39,937 nt of DNA from NCBI GenBank assembly GCA_934168245.1, contig CAKPMY010000015.1, positions 1 through 39,937 of the forward strand, written 5' to 3'. The position numbers and the translations under genes were made by a program. This stretch comes from an uncultured Bacilli bacterium. GTDB taxonomy: Bacteria; Bacillota_I; Bacilli_A; RF39; UBA660. Under the pieces are notes generated by a model. It had not been told where the DNA came from and searched no databases. It saw nothing but the letters and a program-made list of their open reading frames with translations. Numbering within the stretch: the stretch's first letter is position 1; the number at the start of each line of letters is the position of its first letter. Positions 15,326-22,596 of this stretch are shown here, in pieces.

Positions 15326-16460
15326 TACATTTTGGAAAGTAATTAATAAATATAAAGGTACAATTATTTTATTTACTGTTATGTTAGTAACCTTTGGTGG
15401 CATAAACACTACCTCAAATAGTAGTTCTGTAGACTTTACTAATAGTAAACCTGATATAATAATTGTAAACAACTCTGGAAATAACGCTCTAACTAAAAAC
15501 TTAATATCTTATCTAAAGAAAAACACTAACGTAAAAGACGTTAAAAATAATGAAGAGGCTAGAAATGATGCGCTATTTTATCGTGAAGTAAATTATATTA
15601 TTTATATTCCTAAAGATTATCAAAAGGATGTCCTATCTGGAAAAACTCCTGAAATTGATATCAAAACAGTAGGGGACTATACTTCATCTTTAGCCGAAAT
15701 GCTTCTAACTAGATATTTAAAAATTCAAAGTATTTATGCTAAAAACATTTCTACTGAACAAGAACTAATAACAGCAATCAATAAAAACTTATCTAAAACA
15801 TCTGAAGTAACCATAACTTCTAAAGTAGATACAGCTAAGACTTCTAGAGTATCTCGTTACTTTAACTTTGCTAGTTATAGTGCTATGTTCATCATAATAT
15901 TTGTAATTTGTATGGTCCTATCTAGTTTCCATACAAAAACTATTAAGAAAAGAACTATTATAAGTAGTATGAATTATAAAACTCATAATAAATATCTTCT
16001 AAGAGCAAGTTTTGTTTATTCAATAATAGTATGGCTTTTATTTATGTTACTAGGAACTATCCTCTTTAGTAATACCATTCTTTCTTTAAGAGGATTAGTA
16101 TATGCTATAAATCTACTTATCTTTATTTTTACTTCTCTAACTTTAGCCCTTCTTTTATCAACCTTAATTGATAATAAGGATGCTGTTAATGGTATTGTAA
16201 ATGTTATATCCCTAGGGTCTGCCTTTCTATGTGGAGCCTTTATTCCAACTGAATGGTTACCAGAGACAGTCATTAAAATATCTCGTATCTTTCCAACATA
16301 TTGGTATGTAAATTCTAATGACTTACTAGCAAGTCTTCAAACTATTAATATGACTTCTCTAAACCAAGTAATAATTAATATGATTGTTATGCTAGTATTT
16401 GCACTTATCTTTATAATTATCAATAACCTAGTATCTAAAAAGAAGCAAAGAGTAGGTTAA
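15312..16460 (+). CDS. ABC-2-type transporter permease, second subunit
   Basis: A 382-residue membrane protein with the same plan as the preceding gene: one helix near residues 15-32, an extracellular domain to about residue 180, then five helices. The segment SLGSAFLCGAFIPTEWLP is the conserved patch of ABC-2 permeases. ATG 15312 overlaps the end of the first permease, with GGAGAGAAAAAT upstream inside that gene. It is the last gene of the operon that begins with TetR. Confidence 0.88.
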   Translation: MTVFNTFWKVINKYKGTIILFTVMLVTFGGINTTSNSSSVDFTNSKPDIIIVNNSGNNALTKNLISYLKKNTNVKDVKNNEEARNDALFYREVNYIIYIPKDYQKDVLSGKTPEIDIKTVGDYTSSLAEMLLTRYLKIQSIYAKNISTEQELITAINKNLSKTSEVTITSKVDTAKTSRVSRYFNFASYSAMFIIIFVICMVLSSFHTKTIKKRTIISSMNYKTHNKYLLRASFVYSIIVWLLFMLLGTILFSNTILSLRGLVYAINLLIFIFTSLTLALLLSTLIDNKDAVNGIVNVISLGSAFLCGAFIPTEWLPETVIKISRIFPTYWYVNSNDLLASLQTINMTSLNQVIINMIVMLVFALIFIIINNLVSKKKQRVG

Positions 16461-16523
16461 TAATAAATGTCAAGAATATAATAAAAAGAATAAACCTCAA
16501 AAATTGAAACTAAGTAAAAAAAC

Positions 16524-16552
16524 TTGACACACGAAAAAAATTGTTGTACTAT
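16524..16552 (+). promoter_or_regulatory. Promoter of the lysK leader
   Basis: TTGACA (16524-16529), a 17-base spacer and TACTAT (16547-16552). Transcription should start about 18 bases before the leader ATG. Confidence 0.8.
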
Positions 16553-16577
16553 GTAAAAAACGAAAGGAAGAAAAACT

Positions 16578-16664
16578 ATGTTAAACAATCAATTAGTAAA
16601 ATCTATCAAGAAGAACAATAAGTCAATAACTAGTATTGATTGTTTTAGTGTATCTTCAAAGTAG
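16578..16664 (+). CDS. Lys-rich leader peptide of lysK
   Basis: A 28-codon ORF with ribosome binding site CGAAAGGAAGAAAAACT. It begins MLNNQLVKSIKKNNKS and holds four Lys codons in its first 15 (one AAA, three AAG), then ITSIDCFS. The thrS leader at 28758 has the same frame (NNQL near the start, IDCFS near the end), with Thr in place of Lys. The shared parts are encoded by the two pairing arms of the RNA (16583-16593 and 16635-16645), so the peptide is likely conserved because the RNA is. Its job should be to make the ribosome stall when Lys-tRNA is short. Confidence 0.75.
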   Translation: MLNNQLVKSIKKNNKSITSIDCFSVSSK

Positions 16665-16731
16665 ATAAAAATTATTGAAGAAATAGGAATAAAAAACGAC
16701 CTAGAACAATCTTATGTTTTAGGTCGTTTTT
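16583..16731 (+). promoter_or_regulatory. Ribosome-dependent attenuator of lysK
   Basis: Arm 1 AAACAATCAAT (16583-16593) and arm 3 ATTGATTGTTT (16635-16645) are perfect 11-base complements around the Lys codons. Arm 2 TCAATA (16623-16628) pairs with TATTGA (16634-16639). Terminator: 16691-16708 pairs with 16715-16731, including AACGACCTA with TAGGTCGTT and GAACA with TGTTT (one G-U), followed by T. Antiterminator: GATTGTTTTAG of arm 3 (16638-16648) pairs with CTAGAACAATC of the terminator (16701-16711), 11 pairs with one G-U. The last two cannot form together. A ribosome stalled on Lys codons would cover arm 1, free arm 3 and prevent termination. Confidence 0.72.
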
Positions 16732-16756
16732 GTTTTACATGAAAGGAATGATTAAA

Positions 16757-18313
16757 ATGAATTGGGCAAGAGAAGTAGCCTTAAGAATTATTAGAGAAAG
16801 ACCAAATGAAGAAGTTTATACTGTTGCCTCTGGAGTTAGTCCCTCAGGCTATGTCCACATCGGTAACTTTAGAGAAATCGCAACTCCATATTTAGTTGCG
16901 GAAGAGTTGAAAAGACTAGGTAAAAAAGTTCGCTATATCCTATCTTTTGATGAGTATGATAGATTTAGAAAAGTACCAGGAAATATTGATAAAAGTTATG
17001 AAAAATATATTGGTATGCCATATACTGATTTACCAAGTCCCTATACTGAAAATGAATCTTATGCCACATACATGGAAAATAGATTCTTAAATGAATTAAA
17101 AGAAATGGGTATTGAAGTAGAGTGTATTTATCAAACTAAAGAATATCAGTCCGGTAGATATAATAAATATATTAAAATAGCCATGGATAGAAGAAAAGAA
17201 ATATTTACTATTATTGATTCATTTAGAACTCAAGATGCAACTATTGAAGAAATAGAAAACTATTATCCAATAAGTATTTATTGTCCGGACTGCCATAAAG
17301 ATTCAACTAAAATACTTTCCTACGATGAGAAAACTGGCAATGTATCATATGAATGTACTTGTGGATATTCATCTACCTTGAATATCTCTACTGCTACTAA
17401 TATTAAACTTCAATGGAAAGTAGACTGGCCTATGCGTTGGATGGTAGAACAAGTAACTTTTGAAACTGCTGGTATGGATCACTCCGCAGCCAACGGTAGT
17501 AAAGCCGTATCTGAAAGAGTAGTACGAGAAATTTACAACTATGAACCTCCCGTATTTACTCCTTATAACTTTATTGGTATAAAAGGAGGCGGTGCTAAAA
17601 TGTCTTCATCCAAAGGAAATGTCCTAACTCTAACAGATCTTCTAAAAGTCTATGATAAAAATATTATACTTTGGTTCTATGCTAAATATGATCCCATGCA
17701 TGCCTTTGATATAGCCTTAGATAATGATGTTATTAGATACTATGGTGAGTTTGATCGCTATGTAAGAATGTATTTTAATAATAATACTATTGATGATAAA
17801 AATAGAGCCATTATAGAACAAACAGGAGTAACCAAAGATTATCTAAATAATCCAAACTTTAGTTATCTAGCAACCTTCCTACCTATAGTAAATTACAATG
17901 AAGATTTATTAAAAGAACTTCTTAGAAAAGAACAAATTAATTGTGATACTAAAGAATTTTCTGAAAGACTAGCCCGTGCAAAATATTGGGTCGAAACTTA
18001 TGGTAAAGACTATCAAGTAAAACTATTAGAAGAAAAAAATATCGAAGTGTATGACTCTCTATCTCCTCTAGAAAAATCTTGGTTAGAAAAAACTAAAGAA
18101 ATATTAGAAAATACTTATCAGACCTCAGAGGAACTACAAAAAGAATTATATAGTGTCGTAAAAACTCCAGATTTATCAGAAGAAGAATTAAAATCTACTC
18201 AGAAAAGATATTTCCAAATTTTATATAATCTTCTTCTAGGAACTTCTAAAGGTCCAAAATTAGGTTTGTTCTTATTGGCCCTTGATAAAGATAGAGTAAA
18301 AGAGTTAATATAG
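16757..18313 (+). CDS. lysK: Class I lysyl-tRNA synthetase
   Basis: A 518-residue class I LysRS that charges tRNA-Lys; most bacteria have the unrelated class II enzyme instead. The HIGH motif is HIGN in SGVSPSGYVHIGNFRE (about 28-43) and the KMSKS motif is KMSSSKG (about 283-289). A Cys-rich insertion (CPDC ... CTCG, about 175-213) should bind zinc. The helical C-terminal region binds the anticodon. Start chosen at ATG 16757 with GAAAGGAATGATTAAA upstream; earlier in-frame starts lie in the terminator tail. Class I LysRS in this kind of organism is consistent with gene transfer, but no direct sign such as odd codon use is visible. Controlled by the attenuator upstream. Confidence 0.95.
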   Translation: MNWAREVALRIIRERPNEEVYTVASGVSPSGYVHIGNFREIATPYLVAEELKRLGKKVRYILSFDEYDRFRKVPGNIDKSYEKYIGMPYTDLPSPYTENESYATYMENRFLNELKEMGIEVECIYQTKEYQSGRYNKYIKIAMDRRKEIFTIIDSFRTQDATIEEIENYYPISIYCPDCHKDSTKILSYDEKTGNVSYECTCGYSSTLNISTATNIKLQWKVDWPMRWMVEQVTFETAGMDHSAANGSKAVSERVVREIYNYEPPVFTPYNFIGIKGGGAKMSSSKGNVLTLTDLLKVYDKNIILWFYAKYDPMHAFDIALDNDVIRYYGEFDRYVRMYFNNNTIDDKNRAIIEQTGVTKDYLNNPNFSYLATFLPIVNYNEDLLKELLRKEQINCDTKEFSERLARAKYWVETYGKDYQVKLLEEKNIEVYDSLSPLEKSWLEKTKEILENTYQTSEELQKELYSVVKTPDLSEEELKSTQKRYFQILYNLLLGTSKGPKLGLFLLALDKDRVKELI

Positions 18314-18353
18314 AGTTATAGAAAATAAAAATAATTATAAAAGGAGTAATGCT

Positions 18354-18743
18354 ATGAAAGTTTTAAGTATAACCGAACCATTTGCTAGTCTAATCGGCGC
18401 AAACATCAAGCATATTGAAACCAGATCTTGGAAAACATCTTATCGTGGAGAATTATATATTCATGCCTCTCTAACCAAGATTCCCAAAGTATGGAGGGAG
18501 AATAAAGAATTAATGGCTCTAGTAGAGAATATCCCTCTAAACTATGGTTATATAATTTGTAAATGCAAATTAGTTGACTGTATCTATATGACTGAAGAAT
18601 TTATAAACGACATCAAGAAAAATAATAAAACTGAATATTTATTAGGTATCTATGAAGTAGGTAGATATGCCTGGATATTAGAAGATATTACTCCTATAGA
18701 TAAAATTAAAACTAAGGGAAAATTAGGTATCTGGACCTATTAA
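18354..18743 (+). CDS. ASCH-domain protein
   Basis: A 129-residue protein with the ASCH signature: MKVLSITEPFASLI at the start, then KHIETRSWKTSYRGELYIHAS, where the ETRSWKT-YRG patch lines the binding groove of the fold. The end (GRYAWILEDI, GKLGIWTY) is also typical. ASCH proteins are related to PUA domains and may bind RNA or hydrolyse N4-acetylcytidine; substrate here is open. It follows lysK by 40 bases with GGAG nearby and is probably co-transcribed. Confidence 0.8.
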   Translation: MKVLSITEPFASLIGANIKHIETRSWKTSYRGELYIHASLTKIPKVWRENKELMALVENIPLNYGYIICKCKLVDCIYMTEEFINDIKKNNKTEYLLGIYEVGRYAWILEDITPIDKIKTKGKLGIWTY

Positions 18744-18850
18744 TAACTATAAAAAAAATAAAGAAGGTAAAAAAACTAATATCAGTAAAAAAGAAATATT
18801 ATATAAAGTATGTTATTATAATTAAATATCTAAAACTAACATACATACCA

Positions 18851-18906
18851 AAAAGACTAAAGGTTAAATCAATTCACTTTGAAAAGATATTAATCTTTAG
18901 TCTTTT
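18851..18906. terminator. Two-way terminator between convergent genes
   Basis: AAAAGACTAAAG (18851-18862) and CTTTAGTCTTTT (18895-18906) form a perfect 12-pair stem with T-runs on both sides. It serves the ASCH gene on the plus strand and the SWIM gene on the minus strand, whose stop codon it overlaps. Confidence 0.8.
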
Positions 18907-19936
18907 ATTTTTTATTTTCTAAAGCCTCTTTAACTTTCTTTGTAATAAGTAGAACTTCTGTATCTTCTAATATATCAAATCTCTCATTTCCTTCTTCATC
19001 AAATATAGGAACAAATTCTAACTCTCCATCATTATTAATTATTTCTAAAAACTCCCCAACTACGTCTAAACATAAGAAATAATCGTATTCCATTACTCTT
19101 TCTAATATGTTTTTATCTTTATCTTTAAACATGACCTTACAAAATCTTTTAAATTTATTATTTCTAATACTTAATATTACAGCATATATATGTTTACAAT
19201 AAAAATCACATGGACAAGAACAATATACACTTAATTTTTTCTTTTCTTCGTTATATCTAATCACAGTTACATATTTTTCATTTCCTAGAACAACTCCAAA
19301 GTATCTATCATCAACTTTCTCTAAATATAAGACTTTATCATTCTCATAATAATCAAGTCCTCTTTTTGTAATGTTATATGAAAAAATATCATCTATATCA
19401 TCATTAAATAAATCAAAATCAATTTCTCTTCTATAATCATAAGTTGGATTATTATATATACTAGCAAATATTTCTTCTAAAAAACTATCTAATCTTTTAG
19501 GTAAATATCTAAATATAATTATAAATAAACTATCAAGTACTCTAAGGTCTCTAGGTAAATATCTATTAAATTCTACATCTATCATCTTATTAACTTTTGT
19601 CTTAATATTTGCCTTTAACATAACTAAATCTTCATCATTAAGACTTCGTTTTTCTTCTAAATCACAATCATAATTATTAAATATAAATGAAATATCATTA
19701 ATTATATTATCTTCCATATATTCAAAACTACTATATTTATCTATATTATTATCAAGTACTTTATCTAAATCAAACCAACTAAGTTTATAACTTTTTGTCT
19801 TTTTTAAATAATCAATTCTAACGTATATATAATATCCAGAATAATTAAATAGTATTAATTCTAAAAACATTTTATCTTTTCTAAAATATTTTCTAATTAA
19901 ATCTATCTTTTTTCTACACTCGCTATTCTTATCCAT
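18905..19936 (-). CDS. SWIM zinc-finger protein of unknown function
   Basis: A 343-residue protein. Near residue 235 it has CSCPCDFYCKH, which fits the SWIM motif CxC-x(n)-CxH, a zinc site that binds DNA or protein. The rest is helical and charged, rich in Asp, Lys and Tyr, without recognisable motifs; the large N-terminal part (1-190) may be a partner-binding domain. SWIM proteins are often next to SNF2 helicases, but none is here. Ribosome binding site AGGTGGTGGTTAA before ATG 19936; -10 TATAAT at the complement of 19966-19971, extended by TGA. Confidence 0.78.
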   Translation of the reverse strand: MDKNSECRKKIDLIRKYFRKDKMFLELILFNYSGYYIYVRIDYLKKTKSYKLSWFDLDKVLDNNIDKYSSFEYMEDNIINDISFIFNNYDCDLEEKRSLNDEDLVMLKANIKTKVNKMIDVEFNRYLPRDLRVLDSLFIIIFRYLPKRLDSFLEEIFASIYNNPTYDYRREIDFDLFNDDIDDIFSYNITKRGLDYYENDKVLYLEKVDDRYFGVVLGNEKYVTVIRYNEEKKKLSVYCSCPCDFYCKHIYAVILSIRNNKFKRFCKVMFKDKDKNILERVMEYDYFLCLDVVGEFLEIINNDGELEFVPIFDEEGNERFDILEDTEVLLITKKVKEALENKK

Positions 19937-19988
19937 TTAACCACCACCTAAACTAAGTTATCAAAATTATATCACAGTTTCTTCACCT

Positions 19989-20019
19989 AAAAAAATCACT
20001 TCCATAAAAAAGTGATTTT
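19989..20019 (-). terminator. Terminator of the DUF11-like gene unit
   Basis: AAAATCACTT (19992-20001) and AAGTGATTTT (20010-20019) form a perfect 10-pair stem, followed on the minus strand by seven T. Confidence 0.8.
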
Positions 20020-20113
20020 ATCTTCTCCAATGTTCGGCTCCACACCAACCGTAATCAAACGATAAATTTATTTTCAAACCTATCACTGTAACATAATTAC
20101 TTTTTACTTCCAT
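20018..20113 (-). CDS. Small 31-residue ORF downstream of the DUF11-like gene
   Basis: An ATG at 20113 opens a 31-codon frame that ends inside the terminator at 19989-20019. The peptide begins MEVKSNYVTVIGLKINLSF and ends with a Trp/Cys/Arg-rich tail (DYGWCGAEHWRR). It follows the DUF11-like gene by 49 bases on the same strand. No clear ribosome binding site is seen, so translation is doubtful. It may be the C-terminal remnant of a longer gene. Confidence 0.35.
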   Translation of the reverse strand: MEVKSNYVTVIGLKINLSFDYGWCGAEHWRR

Positions 20114-20162
20114 ACTACACTTATAATGCAATATTGAGTTTGATTTTAATATGAAATATCTA

Positions 20163-20552
20163 TTATACCTTCTTCGTAACCTGAAACTTAAGAGTAGAAC
20201 TTGATGAGGGTGTTATGTTATTTAGGTTGATTGTTAAAGTATGATTAGCCGTATTGTAATTATATTGTGAAGTAGTTGCTTTAACTCCATCGATCATAAC
20301 ACTATCATTTACAAACTCTACTAAGTTAGTGTCAATAACATCTGTAACAACGGGATTTTCATATGTTTGATCCGCCTTATTATCAATAACAATCGTATAT
20401 GTAAGATCACCATCAATCCAATTTGTTTTATCCGCAGTCTTTGTAATAGTCAAACCTTCAATCATATTAACAACAGATGTATTAGATGTCAAAGAAGTAG
20501 GAACACTATTATAATTACCAACAGCCGTAACTAAGTTATTTAATTCGTTCAT
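20163..20552 (-). CDS. DUF11-like repeat protein without signal peptide
   Basis: A 129-residue protein consisting of one domain: LTITKTADKTNWIDGDLTY, TIVIDNKADQTYENPVVTDV, ID-NLVEFV and a final strand region STLKFQVTKK. This is the DUF11/conserved-repeat fold, normally found in many copies in secreted surface proteins. Here it is a single copy with a short N-terminal helix (MNELNNLVTAVGNYNSVPT) and no signal peptide or wall anchor. ATG 20552 is preceded by AGGAGGTGACT; a GTG two codons earlier overlaps that site. The protein at 22597 has the same odd property of surface-type domains without export signal. Confidence 0.7.
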   Translation of the reverse strand: MNELNNLVTAVGNYNSVPTSLTSNTSVVNMIEGLTITKTADKTNWIDGDLTYTIVIDNKADQTYENPVVTDVIDTNLVEFVNDSVMIDGVKATTSQYNYNTANHTLTINLNNITPSSSSTLKFQVTKKV

Positions 20553-20734
20553 AGTCACCTCCTATATAATAAGTGTATGAAATAATAAAAAAGTATTTTC
20601 CTGCTTTTAAATAATTATTAAAAACTCCCTCCAGAAACTAATACTTATTATATGCTTCATCTATTTAATTATTTTAGGAATTTTCTTCTGAAAATATAAT
20701 AATAAAAGTAAGAGGTACAGAAAGAAAGTTTTTA

Positions 20735-20902
20735 ATGAATAAAGAAACAATAAAAAAACAAATTGTCGTAAAGGACCGACCGAGTAATTAATGTAATTAT
20801 AATCAATGGTAAAGAGTATATATCGTTAACTGACATGGTCAGCAGCCAAATGAAATTATTATACAAAACTACTTAAGAAAGAAAATTTATGAGTATTATT
20901 AA
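20735..20902 (+). pseudogene. KilA-N domain protein remnant
   Basis: The region reads as three pieces of one protein in shifting frames. First MNKETIKKQIVVKD from ATG 20735, stopping at 20791. Then VIIINGKEYISLTDMVSSQ in the next frame from 20793. Then QPNEIIIQNYLRKKIYEY back in the first frame to 20902. Together they follow the start of KilA-N proteins (phage-type DNA-binding proteins with the patch YISLTD and P-x-x-VI-NWLR). Two frameshifts and a lost C-terminus make it a dead gene and point to past phage or mobile DNA here. Confidence 0.62.
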
Positions 20903-20944
20903 TTTTTGCTTCCAAATAAAAACAACTATTTTTCCTAGTCAAAA

Positions 20945-20956
20945 ATATGCTATAAT
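20945..20956 (+). promoter_or_regulatory. Extended -10 promoter of the HNH gene
   Basis: TGCTATAAT at about 20948-20956, some 35 bases before the ATG. No good -35 is seen. The 430 bases from 20559 to 20991 hold this promoter, the KilA-N remnant and an 11-pair inverted repeat (TATAATAAGTG near 20565 with TACTTATTATA near 20643) in the leader of the minus-strand gene. Confidence 0.5.
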
Positions 20957-20991
20957 CATCTTAGAAATACTATATGAAGTAGGTGTAAACT

Positions 20992-21837
20992 ATGCAAGAA
21001 AAACCAAGTATTCATCTTTTTGTTGCTAATACAAGATATGATGATTTTTCAAGACTAATCGAAGAAGAAAAAGAAACAAGTACTAATAAGGAAGATGGTG
21101 TAGTCCGTTGGAAAATAGGTAATCATAAAGTAAAAAAAGGCGATATTTGTTACTTCTATTATTCTAATTTACCAGATTTAACTTCTAGAATTATTTTAAA
21201 AGGAATAGTAGTAGAATCAGATTATCCGCTCAAACAAACTCCCTTAATTTATGATAACGAAAAAGGTCTTTTAGGCATGAAAGTAAAATTAAGATCTATC
21301 GCCCTAGAAGATAAGGAAAAATATAGTTGTAAAAGTCTAAAAGAAGTATATGGTTTTAATGAAGCATATCATTTTCAAGGCTATGTAAATTTAACAGAAA
21401 ACTATCAAAAACTAAGAACTGATCTAGAAAATGATCAAACTCCAAGAAGTAGACTAACAACTATTAATGATTATTTTAATACTGGTTATTGTCTATGTGA
21501 ATTTAGCAATGACAAGAAAAGAAATCATAAAACTTTTATCGAAAAGAATGGTTTTTACTACATTGAAAGACATCACTTAGTAGAAAGAAATCAAATAAGT
21601 AAAAATATTACTAAACATCCAAGTATTGCTACTATAATTGAAAATGAACAAAATATCTTCAACCTATGCCCAACTTGCCATAGAGAAATTCATCATGGAC
21701 AAGACTCCGTAAAAAAAGAAAAAATAGCTTATCTTTACAACAAAAACAAATCTTATTTTGACACTAATTTCAATGAGTTAAAACATGGCCTAACTACTTT
21801 AGAATGGCTATATGAAATATACAAAATAGAAGAGTAA
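20992..21837 (+). CDS. HNH endonuclease-like protein with EVE-like N-terminal domain
   Basis: A 281-residue protein in two parts. Residues 1-145 look like an EVE/PUA-type domain: SIHLFVANTRYDDFSRL at the start, WKIGNHKVKKGDICYFYYS, then ILKGIVVES. EVE domains bind modified bases such as 5-methylcytosine. Residues 160-281 carry the HNH nuclease motif: ERHHLVERN, a central Asn in FNLCPTCHREIHHG and a CxxC-like pair. This layout matches modification-dependent restriction enzymes of the EVE-HNH kind, which cut foreign methylated DNA. No methylase is next to it, as expected for such enzymes. Start ATG 20992 with AGGTGTAAACT upstream. The phage remnant beside it supports an accessory region. Confidence 0.75.
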   Translation: MQEKPSIHLFVANTRYDDFSRLIEEEKETSTNKEDGVVRWKIGNHKVKKGDICYFYYSNLPDLTSRIILKGIVVESDYPLKQTPLIYDNEKGLLGMKVKLRSIALEDKEKYSCKSLKEVYGFNEAYHFQGYVNLTENYQKLRTDLENDQTPRSRLTTINDYFNTGYCLCEFSNDKKRNHKTFIEKNGFYYIERHHLVERNQISKNITKHPSIATIIENEQNIFNLCPTCHREIHHGQDSVKKEKIAYLYNKNKSYFDTNFNELKHGLTTLEWLYEIYKIEE

Positions 21838-21905
21838 GGCGAATAAACAAGTAACAAAAATAAATAACTGAGTAACTAATAATATTCATTAGTAGAAGGA
21901 GTAAT

Positions 21906-22466
21906 ATGGAAAATAAAAAATATGTAAAAGTAGTGTTTGGTACTAAATCAGGAGCAAATAGTGATTATACTTATAAAATTAATGAAGTAAATATTGCCAC
22001 GAATTGGAACAAAACAGCAACTTCTGGTAAAGACTTTGGTGGTTTTAATTTCTCTGTACCAGACAAAATACTAAGATGGCTTCATCGTGGAGATACTCTA
22101 TATGATGTTACCATACCGGCAGATGCCGAAGTAATTGACATCGTAGATTCAGCAACCCCTCATGGAGTATTTAGAACTAACAAAATAATTTTATCAAACC
22201 CAAGAAAGATAACCGACGACTTAGCCCTAGAACTTTATAAAATCTCAACAATACCAGAACAAGCCTATCCAAAAGCCTTAGGAGCAGTGTCTATAATGAA
22301 CTATAAAAAAACAGCCCTTCAAATCTTTACTGATAAAGTTAACAAAGACAATGTTGAGTTATATTTATCTGCGTGGAATGATTTCATGGCTAAAGATGAA
22401 AGACAAAATGTAAATGAAACAATGAAATTAATAAAGAATAAACTTCTTGAACTAAGTCAAAATTAA
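21906..22466 (+). CDS. Unrecognised 186-residue protein
   Basis: A soluble protein with ribosome binding site GAAGGAGTAAT. Notable patches are GGFNFSVPDKILRWLHRGDTLYD, then PADAEVIDI and PHGVFRTNKIILSNPRKITDD, followed by a helical C-terminus (about 110-186). I recall similar proteins in Bacillota from gut metagenomes but no known function. The HRGDTLYDV-(x)n-GVFR-(x)-KI layout resembles small domains near DUF7666, and could be a nucleotide or ADP-ribose related fold; that is speculation. It has its own terminator, and lies between an HNH protein and a surface-like protein. Confidence 0.65.
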   Translation: MENKKYVKVVFGTKSGANSDYTYKINEVNIATNWNKTATSGKDFGGFNFSVPDKILRWLHRGDTLYDVTIPADAEVIDIVDSATPHGVFRTNKIILSNPRKITDDLALELYKISTIPEQAYPKALGAVSIMNYKKTALQIFTDKVNKDNVELYLSAWNDFMAKDERQNVNETMKLIKNKLLELSQN

Positions 22467-22500
22467 CTACAATTATCATAAATTAAAGTGTTAAATTACC

Positions 22501-22529
22501 GCAGCCAACACAAAAGTAGGTTGCTTTTT
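22501..22529 (+). terminator. Terminator
   Basis: GCAGCC (22501-22506) and GGTTGC (22519-22524) form a 6-pair stem with one G-U pair, followed by TTTTT. Confidence 0.65.
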
Positions 22530-22596
22530 CTTAGTAACAAACTAATTATTTCAAAAGAAGTATTCCACATACATTATCTTAAAGGATAGTGATTAC

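Noticed and set aside
16016..16273. Minus-strand open frame of 85 codons
   Set aside because: Antisense to the second permease gene, without start signals.
16461..16756. T-box before lysK
   Set aside because: No GGTGG-ACC motif or stem I is found; the region is fully explained by the leader ORF and terminator.
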